A stretch of 64,000 nucleotides of DNA from VXYL01 sp965208525 (GCA_965208525.1 OZ242340.1:434001-498000); one strand, 5' to 3'. Numbered from the stretch's first letter, positions 44,099-58,030 are shown. The notes: a model not told the origin generated them from the letters alone. Made by a program: numbers and translations.

Positions 44099-44460
44099 TT
44101 TCTATGGACGCGCGAACTTCGATGGGGGCAGGGAGGATCGTAGCAGCATGCCTGCACAGTGCCGCAAGGCCGTTTGCCAACGAGGGACGAAGAGGAGCGA
44201 ACGCGATCTGTTCCATGCGAGTTTCCGGCGTCGCGGCAACGCCGGGCGGCTGACGCACAGGGGGCTGGGCAGCTTCCTCGCCATCTACGAGGCCCGTCTT
44301 CACGGGGAGAAGGCCTGGTTGCGCCTTCGGGCCTTTGGACTCGAAGCCTTCGGCACAAGGAGCGTGACGGGCTTCTCTAGCGAGCCCTCGCGCTCCCCCA
44401 AAGGCCGGCTCTCGCTCCGAAGCATTTCCCACAGCGGCCTTTGGCATTGGAGCTCGTGAA
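44099..44460. other. Gap between birA and rRNA operon terminator, no supported gene
   Basis: 362 bp. Two overlapping open frames exist on opposite strands but neither resembles a protein family or has a good ribosome-binding site. No promoter for birA is evident to me. Confidence 0.35.
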
Positions 44461-44500
44461 AAGAAAAAGGCCCGACGCGCGGTTTCACGCGTCGGGCCTT
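44461..44500 (-). terminator. Intrinsic terminator of the rRNA operon
   Basis: On the minus strand a perfect 13-bp stem (AAGGCCCGACGCG / CGCGTCGGGCCTT) with an 8-nt loop is followed by TTTCTTTTC, 9 nt after the 5S gene. Confidence 0.88.
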
Positions 44501-44508
44501 AAGGGTGA

Positions 44509-44627
44509 AGCCTGACAACGACCTACTCTCACATGGGGAAACCCCACACTACCATCGGCGCAGAGCCGTTTCACTACTGAGTTCGGGATGGGATCAGGTG
44601 GTACCGACTCGCTATGATCGTCAGGCA
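44509..44627 (-). rRNA. rrf: 5S ribosomal RNA
   Basis: About 119 nt. Terminal helix TGCCTGAC / GTCAGGC, and conserved internal parts CCCGAACTCAGTAGTGAAAC and CCGATGGTAGTGTGGGG align by eye with E. coli 5S. Ends approximate to a few bases. Confidence 0.95.
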
Positions 44628-44751
44628 AACTGTGACCGTCCCGCGCTGGTGCGCCGAACGGCTCGCAAGTTGATGAAGCGAAACTGTGCGCCGGATTGTA
44701 CCGGTGAGAACGCGACCAACCGTGGCCGAACTCGTTCGGACTCGGTTATAT

Positions 44752-47682
<2,931 letters not shown>

Positions 47683-47690
47683 ATATAACC

Positions 47691-48245
47691 CAGCCCGTCG
47701 GGTGGGCCACATGGAACGTTTTTCGCCGGTACTTCTTACCCGTGGTCGCCGTCCGCGTTTGCCAGGCCTGCCCCCAACGGGGATCGGCAAGGCAGATGCG
47801 GTCGGCGCCACTCGCGACGATGCCCTTGCCACCGCGGCCGGAGGCAAAGCGTTTCGTCGCAAAGACGCACAGTTTCACCGACGTCAACGGCTGTCTTCAG
47901 CAGGCCGAGAGTGGCTTGCCGGAAGGATCTCGCGATCCCCCGCCGAAGCGTCGGTTGGGTGTGTGTCGCACCTGTCCAGACCGCCCCGAAAGGGGCACTC
48001 GGACTGGCCGACACACGGCTTCATCAATTGCGAAATTTTGAAACAGCGAGGAGGGCTGACCCGCGTTCTTTGGGCTGCCCCCGCTTCGCCCATCCGCGTC
48101 TCCCGCGCATGGACATCCATTCCGTTCGTTGTTCTTGTCAGCGCTCCTCTCGCGGGACCTTTGCACCCTAGACCGAGACGGGTGACCACAACGGTCGCCC
48201 CTACGGGGCAGGCCCAATCGTACCGGGGGAATCCGCCAAATCGGA
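47691..48245. other. Internal transcribed spacer, tRNA-Ala to 23S
   Basis: About 560 bp of rRNA-operon spacer without a supported gene. It contains the GGGTGACC palindrome at 48180-48205 and a region (47738-47830) without recognisable features. No box-like antitermination site was confidently seen here. Confidence 0.4.
48180..48205. repeat. Dispersed palindrome in the rRNA spacer, GGGCGAC family
   Basis: GGGTGACC-ACAA-CGGTCGCC followed by CCTACGG. Close copy of the element inside the spc operon at 15278-15304. Confidence 0.65.
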
Positions 48246-48321
48246 TGGTGGAGCCGAGGAGGATCGAACTCCTGACCCCCTGCGTGCAAGGCAGGTGCTC
48301 TCCCAGCTGAGCTACGGCCCC
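48246..48321 (-). tRNA. trnA: tRNA-Ala(TGC)
   Basis: 76 nt with encoded CCA. Acceptor GGGGCCG with CGGCTCC (one G-U pair), anticodon loop CTTGCAC with anticodon TGC. Second spacer tRNA of the rRNA operon. Confidence 0.95.
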
Positions 48322-48427
48322 AGGCTAACCCGTCGACAAGCGTCGCCACAGCATGCGCCTAACGGCGCGCAGGGAAGGCAAAACAACCTTCCCGCCATAG
48401 TGCGTGGGGTGCTTCGTGGGTGAAACT

Positions 48428-48504
48428 TGGTGGGTCTGGGTGGACTTGAACCACCGGCCTCACCCTTATCAGGGGTGTGCTCTAACCAACTGAGCTACAG
48501 ACCC
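48428..48504 (-). tRNA. trnI: tRNA-Ile(GAT)
   Basis: 77 nt with encoded CCA. Acceptor GGGTCTG/CAGACCC, anticodon loop CTGATAA with anticodon GAT. First spacer tRNA after 16S. Confidence 0.95.
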
Positions 48505-48768
48505 AGATGCGGTCCGAGGCGGACCGTGAGCGCTTGAAAAAGGTGCAAGACAAACCATTCGTGTGGGCAACCCCTCTCTTTTGTGAAGTCTTGCCAAAGA
48601 CCTCAAGAGAAGGGTTCGGAAGGCTACGGATTGCCCCGTTTCTTCCGGCTCCATCGAGCTTCGAGCTGGATCGAGTCGCGGCAGGCTGCATGATTCGGAT
48701 TCGGGCCCTCGTCCCCGAAGGGACTCCTCCCACGAATTCACGCAGCCACCGCGTTCGATCTTCAAGGT

Positions 48769-50305
<1,537 letters not shown>

Positions 50306-50380
50306 CACAAAGTGCCGGCCGCGCTCCCCCGACCCGGCAAGGTCGGCGATGCGTGGCCAAAGTGTTTGCTCAAGGCTCGG

Positions 50381-50392
50381 TGTTAACGAGCG
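50381..50392 (-). promoter_or_regulatory. boxA-like antitermination site in rRNA leader
   Basis: Minus strand GCTCGTTAACA matches the rrn boxA consensus GCTCTTTAACA at all but one base. It is about 75 nt upstream of 16S and about 70 nt after the predicted transcription start, the expected place for NusB-S10 binding. Confidence 0.65.
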
Positions 50393-50464
50393 CCCACACG
50401 AATGGCTTGTTCTTACAACTGACAAACAACGGGGCTCGACGTTTCGCCGAGCCAAGGGCTACGC

Positions 50465-50492
50465 ATCATACGCCCGGCGATCTTTCTGTCAA
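50465..50492 (-). promoter_or_regulatory. rRNA operon promoter
   Basis: Minus strand TTGACA, 16-bp spacer, TATGAT, with an A/T-rich UP-like stretch just upstream (GAAAAAAAGTGAAATTTC). Predicted start near 50458. The 16-bp spacer and strong hexamers are typical of rrn P1 promoters. Confidence 0.88.
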
Positions 50493-50543
50493 CGAGAAAT
50501 TTCACTTTTTTTCGGGCCTCGCAACGGGCTTCCGCCGGCATCG

Positions 50544-51812
50544 TCAATGCTGCTGTAACACCATGAGATGCCAGCGTTTTTTTCCACGGCGCAGGAGGTG
50601 CTGGCGACCGTGCAGGGCGTCCTTCGCGGTCAGCCGCAGGGCTGCGTTCGCCACCGGCGAGCCGTTCAGGTGAACGGCGCCGGCCGCAACCATGCGCCGC
50701 GCCTCCCCGTTCGAGCGGGTGAGCCCGGCGGAGGTGAGCGCGTCGAGGAGCCCGGTGCCGTCCGGCACCGAGGTGCGCTCCATGCCGTCTAGTTCGAGCT
50801 GGCCGAGGTCGTCCTTCGTCAGCGTTCGAACGTCGCCGCCGAACAATGCCTTGGCGATTCGCTCGGCAGACTGGAGGGCCGCCTCTCCGTGCACCAGCCG
50901 GGTGACCTCGGCGGCCAGCACCCGCTGCCCTTGGCGGCGTTCCGGATGTGCCCGGACTTCGGCCCGAACCTCGTCGATCTCGCTCGTCGGCAGCACGGTG
51001 AAGTAGCCGAGGAACGGCACCACATCCGCGTCCGCACAGTTGAGCCAGAACTGATGGAAGGCGTAGGGCGAAGTGTGTTCCGCATCGAGCCACACCGCGC
51101 CGCCTGCGCTCTTGCCGAACTTGACGCCATCGACGCGGGTGACGAGCGGTGAGGTCATGCCGTAGAGGCGTCGCCCATGCAGGCGGCGGCCGAGATCGAT
51201 ACCGCTGGCAATGTTGCCCCATTGGTCGTTGCCGGCCACCTGCAAGGTGCAGTCGTGGCGCCGGGCGAGTTCGGCAAAGTCGAATGCCTGCAGCAGCATG
51301 TAGCTGAATTCCGTGAAGGAAATGCCGGCACCTTCGCGGTCGATGCGGGCCCGCACCGCATCCCGCGCGAGCATCGCGTTAACGGAGAAGTGCTTGCCCA
51401 CGTCGCGCAGAAAGCCGATGGCATCCTGCTCGCGCATCCAGTCGAGGTTGTTCACGACGAGGCCGGCGTCGCCATCGAGGTCGATGAAGCGCGACACCTG
51501 GCGGCGGATGTTCTCCGTCCACCCCGCGACCGTGTCGTCGTCGTTCAGCGAGCGTTCCTCGTCGCGCCCGGAAGGATCGCCAATCAGCCCCGTGGCGCCG
51601 CCCACCAAGGCGATGGGCCGGTGCCCCGCAAGCTGGTAGCGTCTGAGCACCATGAGCGGCACCAGGTTCCCCACCTGCAAACTCGGAGCGGTCGGATCAA
51701 AGCCGCAATACAGCGTCCGCCTGCCCTCCTCGAGGTGGCGGTCAAGCCCATCACGATCCGAAACCTGCGCAACAAGGCCCCGCGCCTCGAGCGCACCAAT
51801 CAACGAGCTCAT
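50544..51812 (-). CDS. tyrS: Tyrosine--tRNA ligase
   Basis: Class I synthetase charging tRNA-Tyr. ATG 51812 (MSSLIGALEARGLVAQVSD) gives 422 residues. YCGFDPTAPSLQVGNLVPL carries the HIGH-equivalent, VAGNDQWGNIASGIDL the specificity segment, and KFGKS the KMSKS-equivalent. The C-terminal S4-like domain ends DALHGRQHLLRRGKKRWHL. Directly upstream of the rRNA promoter. Confidence 0.95.
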   Translation of the reverse strand: MSSLIGALEARGLVAQVSDRDGLDRHLEEGRRTLYCGFDPTAPSLQVGNLVPLMVLRRYQLAGHRPIALVGGATGLIGDPSGRDEERSLNDDDTVAGWTENIRRQVSRFIDLDGDAGLVVNNLDWMREQDAIGFLRDVGKHFSVNAMLARDAVRARIDREGAGISFTEFSYMLLQAFDFAELARRHDCTLQVAGNDQWGNIASGIDLGRRLHGRRLYGMTSPLVTRVDGVKFGKSAGGAVWLDAEHTSPYAFHQFWLNCADADVVPFLGYFTVLPTSEIDEVRAEVRAHPERRQGQRVLAAEVTRLVHGEAALQSAERIAKALFGGDVRTLTKDDLGQLELDGMERTSVPDGTGLLDALTSAGLTRSNGEARRMVAAGAVHLNGSPVANAALRLTAKDALHGRQHLLRRGKKRWHLMVLQQH

Positions 51813-51922
51813 CGTCCCGCCAACGGCAAACAGAAGGGCGCGAATGGTACGCCTTTTACTTGCCTCCGAGGGCCGAGCGTTGCGGTCACGGATTCTGGTA
51901 GAGTCAAGCGTTCGCGCAAGGG

Positions 51923-53296
51923 GTGGGGCACCTTTTGGCACTGGCGCTCGAAATTTTGGATCGGGACGGGAATCCGGAGTGGCGCATTGTTGTGCCGGTA
52001 GTGCCCGCCACGGTCGGGCTTGCCTTCGCGCTCGTGGTTGTTCTTGCGTTTGCTGGCTCTCCCGCTGTATCGATGACGAGTGAAGCGCCGCCGGCCGAGC
52101 TCGTTGCGATGGTCGAGCCCGCCCCTGTGGCCGAAGTGGCCCTGGTCGTTGAAGCGGTGCCCAGCCTTCCCCCTCCCAATGGCCGGCGCATCGAAGCATC
52201 GTTACGCGCCGGCGAGAGCCTCTCGCTCCTCTTCCAGCGCGAGCGGCTGAGCGCAGCCGATCTCGATGGCATCGTCAGGAGCGGGCCGATCGCCAAGCGC
52301 CTGCGCAGCATCAGGCCGGGCGAGGAAATCACGATCGACGTGAGTGACGAAAACGACGTCACCCGGCTCGCTTGGCAGGTGGATGTTTGGGAGACGGTGG
52401 AGTTCGCCCGCGTCGACGACGGCTATGAAGGCCGCGAGGTGACGCGGCCGCCCATTTCGAAGCGCGGCATCTACAACGCAACGATCACGAACAACCTCTT
52501 TGTTGCCGCCACCCGCGCGGGGCTAGAGGACGAAGTGGCGATGAGGCTCGCGGACGTGTTCCGCTGGGACGTGGACTTCATCACCCAGGTGCGCCCCGGC
52601 GATGCCTTTCGCGTGCTCATCGAGGAGCATTGGCTGGAGGGCGAGCTTCGGGAATTCGGCCCCATTCTCGCGGCCGAGTTCACCAACCGGGGCCTAAAGC
52701 ACGTCGCCGTGCGCTATGAGAACAGCCCAAGCGGCGGCATCTTCTTCAATCCGGACGGCCGCCCGCTGCGCAAGTCGTTCCTTAAGGCGCCGCTCGAGTT
52801 CACCCGCGTCAGTTCCCCGTTCAACCCCAGCCGCGTGCATCCGCTGTGGGGCACGCGCCGCCCGCACCGAGGCACGGACTATGCCGCGCCCACCGGCACT
52901 CCCGTTTTCGCCACGGGCGCTGGCCGAGTGACAAGGGCCGGCCACACCGCCCCGAACGGCAACTACGTCGTCATCCGCCACAGCGGCGGCATCGAGACCA
53001 AATACCTCCACCTCAGCCGCATTGAGTCGCGCATCAAGCGCGGCACGAGCGTGAAGCAAGGGGACATGATCGGGCGGGTGGGATCCACCGGCTGGTCCAC
53101 CGGCCCGCACCTGCACTACGAGTTCGTGGTCGATGGCGTCCACCGCGACCCGGTGACCGTCGAACTGCCTGAGTCCGAACCTATTCCTGAAGTGGACAAG
53201 CACGACTTCCTGCTGGCTACCGCGCCGCTCTTGACGCACCTTCGCAGCCCCAACGAGACCAGCCCGCAACTGGCATCGGCCTTCGGCGAAGATTGA
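51923..53296 (+). CDS. M23-family peptidoglycan endopeptidase
   Basis: Membrane-anchored murein endopeptidase of the MepM type. 457 residues from GTG 51923. A hydrophobic anchor lies near residues 23-45, then an OapA/LysM-like region (RAGESLSLLFQRERLSAADL) and the C-terminal peptidase domain with zinc ligands HRGTDYAAP and HLHYEF. In Pseudomonas the same gene lies between tyrS and anmK. Divergent from tyrS; stop overlaps the anmK start. Confidence 0.88.
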   Translation: MGHLLALALEILDRDGNPEWRIVVPVVPATVGLAFALVVVLAFAGSPAVSMTSEAPPAELVAMVEPAPVAEVALVVEAVPSLPPPNGRRIEASLRAGESLSLLFQRERLSAADLDGIVRSGPIAKRLRSIRPGEEITIDVSDENDVTRLAWQVDVWETVEFARVDDGYEGREVTRPPISKRGIYNATITNNLFVAATRAGLEDEVAMRLADVFRWDVDFITQVRPGDAFRVLIEEHWLEGELREFGPILAAEFTNRGLKHVAVRYENSPSGGIFFNPDGRPLRKSFLKAPLEFTRVSSPFNPSRVHPLWGTRRPHRGTDYAAPTGTPVFATGAGRVTRAGHTAPNGNYVVIRHSGGIETKYLHLSRIESRIKRGTSVKQGDMIGRVGSTGWSTGPHLHYEFVVDGVHRDPVTVELPESEPIPEVDKHDFLLATAPLLTHLRSPNETSPQLASAFGED

Positions 53297-54438
53297 CCGA
53301 ATATGTAGGCGCCATTTCCGGCACCAGCGTCGACGGCCTGGACCTCGCGTTGGTGCAGGTGACGGCCGATTCGGTCACGATCCCCGCCGGGACGGTGACG
53401 ACGTTTCCCGAGTCTCTCGCCGACAACCTGCGGGCGCTGGCGGCACCTGGGCCGAACGAGGTCTTTCGCGTTGGCGTGGCCGACGCGACCCTGGGCGAGT
53501 TCGTCGGTCAGGCGGTGCTTGCGTTCCTCGCCGAGCTCGACATAGCGCCCGAGACTGTGCGCGCCATCGGTTCCCACGGCCAGACCATCCGCCACCATCC
53601 CGAAGCCGAGCCGCCGTTCACGGTGCAGATCGGCGACGCCAGCCGCATCGCGGAGATCACGGGGATCGACACGGTCGCTGACTTCCGCCGCCGCGACATG
53701 GCGGCAGGAGGCGAAGGGGCACCGTTGACGCCCCTCTTTCACGACGCGCTGTTCCGGCATGAAGAACGCGACCGCGTGGCGCTCAATCTCGGTGGCATCG
53801 CCAACGTCACCGTGCTGCCAGCCGCATCCGAGGGCATTCTCGGCTTCGACACCGGCCCCGCCAACGCCCTCATGGACGCCTGGGTTCAGCACGCCTACCG
53901 GGAACCCTTCGACCAAGGCGGTGCGCGGGCCGCCGGCGGCGCATGCATCCCAGCCCTGCTAGAAGCCTTGCTGGCGGATCCCTATCTCCACCGCGAACCG
54001 CCCAAGAGCACGGGCAAAGAGACCTACAACCTCGCTTATGTCGAGCGCATGTGCCGGGCAGCGGGCGTTGACGCCGGTCGAGCCGCAGTCGATGTGCTCG
54101 CGACGCTGGCCGAGTTCACCGCCACCAGCATCGCCGGTGCGCTCACCAACTGGGGTCCGGCCGGCGGCGACCTGATCACCGCCGGTGGCGGCCGCCTCAA
54201 CCACCACCTGATGTCTCGCATCGCCCATCACGCCGAGACTTTCCACGTCACGAAGTCCGACGACCACGGCATCCACGGCGACCACCTGGAGGCCGCTGCC
54301 TTCGCCTGGCTCGCGCACCGCACCTTGGCAGGGCTGCCCGGCAACGCACCCGAAGTGACCGGCGCCAACGCACCGCGCGTTCTGGGCACTATCCATCCAG
54401 GCGGCGCTGATCGAGGTCTTGCCGGCTCGCGGGCGTAG
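53293..54438 (+). CDS. anmK: Anhydro-N-acetylmuramic acid kinase
   Basis: Phosphorylates 1,6-anhydro-MurNAc to MurNAc-6-P in cell-wall recycling. 381 residues, ASKHA fold: GAISGTSVDGLDLALV at the N-terminus, GSHGQTIRHHPEA, NLGGIANVTVLP and GFDTGPANALMDAW. It starts with TTG 53293, overlapping the previous stop as TTGA, implying coupling. Functionally linked to the upstream M23 endopeptidase through wall turnover. Confidence 0.93.
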   Translation: MTEYVGAISGTSVDGLDLALVQVTADSVTIPAGTVTTFPESLADNLRALAAPGPNEVFRVGVADATLGEFVGQAVLAFLAELDIAPETVRAIGSHGQTIRHHPEAEPPFTVQIGDASRIAEITGIDTVADFRRRDMAAGGEGAPLTPLFHDALFRHEERDRVALNLGGIANVTVLPAASEGILGFDTGPANALMDAWVQHAYREPFDQGGARAAGGACIPALLEALLADPYLHREPPKSTGKETYNLAYVERMCRAAGVDAGRAAVDVLATLAEFTATSIAGALTNWGPAGGDLITAGGGRLNHHLMSRIAHHAETFHVTKSDDHGIHGDHLEAAAFAWLAHRTLAGLPGNAPEVTGANAPRVLGTIHPGGADRGLAGSRA

Positions 54439-54467
54439 GCCCTAGAGCGGAGTTACCCCAGAACTGG

Positions 54468-54863
54468 TCAGATTGCGAAGGAGTTGCCGCAGCCGCAGGT
54501 GGAGGAGGCGTTGGGGTTGGTGACGACGAACTGCGAGCCTTGCAGGTCTTCGCGGTAGTCGATCTCGGCGCCGGCGAGATACTGGAAGCTCATCGGATCC
54601 ACCACCGCTGTCACGCCGTCGCGCAGCACCACCGAGTCGTCGTCGGCGATGTCTTCGTCGAAGGTGAAGCCGTAGGAGAAGCCGCTGCAGCCGCCGCCGG
54701 TGATGAACACGCGCAGCTTAAGGGCAGGGTTGCCTTCGTCCTCGATCAGTTCGCGCACCTTGGTGGCGGCTCGGGAGGAAAAGCCAAGCTCGGCAAGGGC
54801 AGCGCCTTCGGCGGCGTGGAAGGCGCCTTCAGCGGGGTAGGAGGTGTCGATCGGTGTTTCCAT
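54468..54863 (-). CDS. erpA: Iron-sulfur cluster insertion protein ErpA
   Basis: A-type carrier delivering Fe-S clusters to apoproteins. 131 residues from ATG 54863 (a GTG two codons upstream is possible). Cysteine ligands are in GGGCSGFSYGF and the C-terminal TCGCGNSFAI. A TATACT lies 8 nt before the ATG, so the mRNA may be leaderless. Convergent with anmK. Confidence 0.93.
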   Translation of the reverse strand: METPIDTSYPAEGAFHAAEGAALAELGFSSRAATKVRELIEDEGNPALKLRVFITGGGCSGFSYGFTFDEDIADDDSVVLRDGVTAVVDPMSFQYLAGAEIDYREDLQGSQFVVTNPNASSTCGCGNSFAI

Positions 54864-54937
54864 TGGCACGCAGTATAAGCCCGCCTACGCCGTGCGGGAC
54901 GGCGCGTACTTGGGTGTCAGGGCAGCAGCTTTGGGCT

Positions 54938-55408
54938 TTACGGGACTCGACGGAGGCGCACGGAGCGCCCCCCTTTCCTCTCGTCTTCCTCGGCGTCGTC
55001 GGCTTCCGGCGTGCTCGCCGGGCGCTCGGCCTGGTTGCGCGCGCCGGTTTCGCCACGCACCAACTGGCCTTCGAGCACGGCGCCGAGGCGCATCTCGATG
55101 ACCCGGTAGGTGACGTTGCCGGTGAGGTGTGCCCGCTCGGCAAGTTCGAGCTTGCCGAGGCAGCGCACGTCGCCTTCCACGCGACCATTGACGACTACCG
55201 TGGAGGCCTCGATCTGCCCGACCACGGTTCCCGACTCGCTGATGGTCAGCGTGGCTTGGTCGCCCTCGCCATACACATCGCCTTCCACCCGTCCGTCCAC
55301 AACCAACCCGCCAGCGAAGCGAATGTTGCCCTGGACCGCCGTGTTCTCGGCGATCAGCGTGCCGGTGCCGGCCCTCTGCTCCCTTACGATGGTTTCCTTT
55401 CTGGCCAT
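54938..55408 (-). CDS. Bactofilin (polymer-forming cytoskeletal protein)
   Basis: 156 residues with the beta-helical DUF583 core: GTLIAENTAVQGNIRFAGG, VDGRVEGDVYGEGD, ISESGTVVGQIEASTVVVNG and AERAHLTGNVTYRVIEMRLG. Charged low-complexity ends are typical. Bactofilins form filaments shaping the envelope. TATAGT ends 7 nt before the ATG, suggesting a leaderless message. Upstream of erpA on the same strand with 74 bp between. Confidence 0.9.
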   Translation of the reverse strand: MARKETIVREQRAGTGTLIAENTAVQGNIRFAGGLVVDGRVEGDVYGEGDQATLTISESGTVVGQIEASTVVVNGRVEGDVRCLGKLELAERAHLTGNVTYRVIEMRLGAVLEGQLVRGETGARNQAERPASTPEADDAEEDERKGGRSVRLRRVP

Positions 55409-55468
55409 GTGGCCGACTATAGTGCAATTTTTCCGCCGGCGCGAAGTGGTTTTCGCACCTAGGAGCTT

Positions 55469-55505
55469 GCGCCGCAGAAAGCACTTTACTGGCGTTCTGC
55501 GGCGC
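55469..55505. repeat. Hairpin upstream of the bactofilin and clcA genes
   Basis: GCGCCGCAGAA and TTCTGCGGCGC form a perfect 11-bp stem around a 15-nt loop in the divergent gap. Confidence 0.5.
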
Positions 55506-55514
55506 GAGGTCATA

Positions 55515-55563
55515 GGGAGGTGGGGCTGGGGCCGGACGCCGAGCGTAGCGAGGGGTTGGCGGC
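55515..55563. repeat. About 50-bp repeat, left copy (inverted to 58031)
   Basis: Begins GGGAGGTGGGGCTGGGGCCG and continues ACGCCGAGCGTAGCGAGGGG. The reverse complement of 58031-58080 matches it with few differences. Together they flank clcA and hemJ. Confidence 0.65.
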
Positions 55564-55581
55564 GCTGGCGCACCGACGGCC

Positions 55582-55625
55582 GCGTCGGCAGTTGCGTCGC
55601 AACTGCTGGCCTTGGTGCTCGCATT
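55582..55625. repeat. CAGTTG-type palindrome, inverted relative to 7193
   Basis: GGCAGTTGCG-TC-GCAACTGCTGG with matching flanks (GCGTCGGCAG... and ...GGCCTTGGTGCTCGC). On the other strand the order and flanks correspond to the element and its upstream sequence at about 7178-7215. Confidence 0.6.
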
Positions 55626-55672
55626 CGCTGGCAGCCAGGGCTAGGAGCCTGCGGCACAGGTACTATGCGCCC

Positions 55673-57490
55673 ATGCCTTCCAAGCAGCAGCCCCCCTTCG
55701 GTGGTCAAGACGCGCCCTCCGGCCGCATCGCCCGGACCCTCAAGCGCCCGCTCGAACCGTTTCGGGCCCGGCTTGCCACCGCCAATGCCCTACCGCAGCT
55801 TGCACTCCTCGCGATCCTCGCCGGCGCCCTGACTGGCGTGGTCAGCGTCGCTTTCCGCATGGCCATCGAGGGCGGCGCCCTGGCCATGCTCGCCAGCCAC
55901 GCCGAAGCCTTCGAGGAACTGCACATCGCTGGCCGCATCATCGCGCCCATAGGCGCTGCCCTCTTGATCGGCCTCGCACTCACGCGCCTTTCCACCACCG
56001 ATCGCCGCGTGGGCGTGACCCATGTGATGGAACGCCTGTCTCGGCATCAGGGACACATGCCGCTCAGCAACGCCGCCATCCAGTTCTTCGGTGGCGTGGT
56101 CGCCTTGAGCGCCGGCATATCCGGCGGTCGGGAGGGGCCGGCGGTGCATCTCGGCGCCGCCACCTCGAGCTTCCTTGGCGAGCTGTTCCGGCTGCCGAAC
56201 AACAGCGTCCGCACACTGGTCGCCTGCGGCACGGCCGGGGCTGTGGCCGCGTCCTTCAATACGCCCATGGCCGGGGTGATCTTCGCCATGGAAGTGGTGA
56301 TGATGGAATACGCCATCGCCAGCTTCGTGCCGGTGATTCTCGCGGCGGTTACCGCCACGGTGATTTCGCGCTACGTCTTCGGCGATGCGCCGGCCTTCGC
56401 CGTGCCGGCCGTAGAACTCGGCTCCCTGCTCGAACTGCCCTACATCGCCTTGGCGGGGGTGCTGGTGGGCATCACGGCGGCGGCGTTCATCTTCCTCACA
56501 AGACGCTTCAATCGGTTGGAGCCTTGGCCCTTCTGGGCCCGCGCCACGGCCGCCGGCATCATCACCGCCGCCGTTGGCCTGGTGGCACCGGAGGTGCTTG
56601 GCATCGGCTATGACACCGTCGATGCGGCCCTCCTTGGTGACGTGGCGTGGACGACCCTCATCATCATCCTGATCGGCAAGATGGTTGCCTCGGCCGCTTG
56701 CGTCGGAGCCGGGCTGCCGGTGGGCGTCATCACCCCGACGCTGGTGATGGGGGCGGTGCTTGGCGGACTCTTGGGCACCCTCGGCAACGCCCTGGCACCA
56801 GACGCCGCCTCCTCGCCAGCGCTCTACGTCATGCTCGGCATGGCGGCGATGATGGCAGCGGTGCTGCAGGCGCCGTTGGCGGCGCTGGTGGCGGTGCTGG
56901 AACTCACCGCAAATCCCAACATCATCCTGCCGGCCATGCTGATCGTGGTGATCGCGAGCCTGACGGTGAGCGTGGCGTTCCGCCAGCGCTCGATCTTTCT
57001 CGGCACGCTGGCCGATCTCGGCCTGCAATATCCGCCCGACCCGCGCTCCCGGCACCTGTTGGCATCCGGCGTCGGCAGCCTGATGCGCCAGGACTTCGCC
57101 CGGCTGCCAAGACGCACGGACAGCGCGGCAGCGTGGCAAGGGCTCGAGAGCGATCCGCTTTGGATCGTGGTGGATGGCCCCGACGGCAACCCGCAATCGG
57201 TGCTGAATGCCGCTGATTTGCGCACCTGGCTCGCCCAGCGCACGGTGCGCGGCGACAACCTTTTCTCCGCCGAAGGCCCCACCATCGACTTGATGACGCC
57301 TCCGGGGCTGCGCATGGATGTGGTGGTGGTGAACGAGCGCGACACCCTGCACGAAGCCCTGGAACGCCTCGAATCGGCCAACGTGGAGGCGGTGTGCGTC
57401 GAAGGTGGTGGCGCAGCGGGCAGCGTGGTGGGCGTGATCACCCGCGACGACATCGAGGACTTCACGCGGATGGGCCAGAACGAGGGCTGA
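55673..57490 (+). CDS. CLC-family chloride channel/transporter with CBS region
   Basis: 605 residues from ATG 55673. About ten or more hydrophobic helices span residues 40-450. GISGGREGPAVHLGA contains the gating glutamate in GREGP, and GLPVGVITPTLVMGAVLGG corresponds to the second selectivity segment. After residue 450 a cytoplasmic part holds a CBS-like pair (SLMRQDFARLPRRTDSAAAW and IDLMTPPGLRMDVVVVNERD). It could be a channel or a Cl-/H+ exchanger. hemJ lies 53 bp downstream. Confidence 0.9.
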   Translation: MPSKQQPPFGGQDAPSGRIARTLKRPLEPFRARLATANALPQLALLAILAGALTGVVSVAFRMAIEGGALAMLASHAEAFEELHIAGRIIAPIGAALLIGLALTRLSTTDRRVGVTHVMERLSRHQGHMPLSNAAIQFFGGVVALSAGISGGREGPAVHLGAATSSFLGELFRLPNNSVRTLVACGTAGAVAASFNTPMAGVIFAMEVVMMEYAIASFVPVILAAVTATVISRYVFGDAPAFAVPAVELGSLLELPYIALAGVLVGITAAAFIFLTRRFNRLEPWPFWARATAAGIITAAVGLVAPEVLGIGYDTVDAALLGDVAWTTLIIILIGKMVASAACVGAGLPVGVITPTLVMGAVLGGLLGTLGNALAPDAASSPALYVMLGMAAMMAAVLQAPLAALVAVLELTANPNIILPAMLIVVIASLTVSVAFRQRSIFLGTLADLGLQYPPDPRSRHLLASGVGSLMRQDFARLPRRTDSAAAWQGLESDPLWIVVDGPDGNPQSVLNAADLRTWLAQRTVRGDNLFSAEGPTIDLMTPPGLRMDVVVVNERDTLHEALERLESANVEAVCVEGGGAAGSVVGVITRDDIEDFTRMGQNEG

Positions 57491-57543
57491 AGGACCGCCT
57501 CGACGATCGGAAAGGGCGGGCCCCTTGAGGGAGAGCTACGCAA

Positions 57544-57963
57544 ATGGCATGGATCACCGCCTTTCACGTCATCGCCATGGTGTGCTGGATGGCGGGGCTG
57601 TTCTACCTGCCGCGCCTGTTCGTCTATCACGCGATGGCCGAAGACGAAGCCACCAAGGCGACCTTCCGCACCATGGAGCGCAAGCTCTATCGCGGCATCA
57701 CCACCCCCTCGGCCATCGCCACCGCCGTGTTTGGCATAGCCGCCGCCTGGGGCGTGTGGGAAGTGGTCGCCACCAGCGTCTGGTTCTGGGCCAAGATGGC
57801 GCTGGTACTCGTCCTCTACGCCTACCACGGCATCTGCGGCCGAATGCTGCGCGCCTTCGCGGAGGAGAACAACACCCGTTCGCACCGCTTCTACAGATGG
57901 TTCAACGAGGCTCCGATCCTGCTGCTCGTTCCCATCGTGATCCTCGTCGTGGTGAAGCCCTGA
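57544..57963 (+). CDS. hemJ: Protoporphyrinogen IX oxidase HemJ
   Basis: Membrane enzyme oxidising protoporphyrinogen IX in haem synthesis. 139 residues with four hydrophobic segments. FHVIAMVCWMAGLFYLPRLF holds the conserved histidine, KLYRGITTPSAIAT a conserved basic loop and the C-terminal RWFNEAPILLLVPIVILVVV is the family ending. A GGGAG site precedes ATG 57544. Confidence 0.92.
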   Translation: MAWITAFHVIAMVCWMAGLFYLPRLFVYHAMAEDEATKATFRTMERKLYRGITTPSAIATAVFGIAAAWGVWEVVATSVWFWAKMALVLVLYAYHGICGRMLRAFAEENNTRSHRFYRWFNEAPILLLVPIVILVVVKP

Positions 57964-58030
57964 CGACCGCCGTGACGCGCAGGGCCAAATGGTAAGGTTC
58001 GCGCCCGCGTGGCTCGGCCACTACTGAAGC

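Noticed and set aside
44064..44459. Open frames between birA and the rRNA terminator
   Set aside because: Opposite-strand overlapping frames with no ribosome-binding site and no family pattern.
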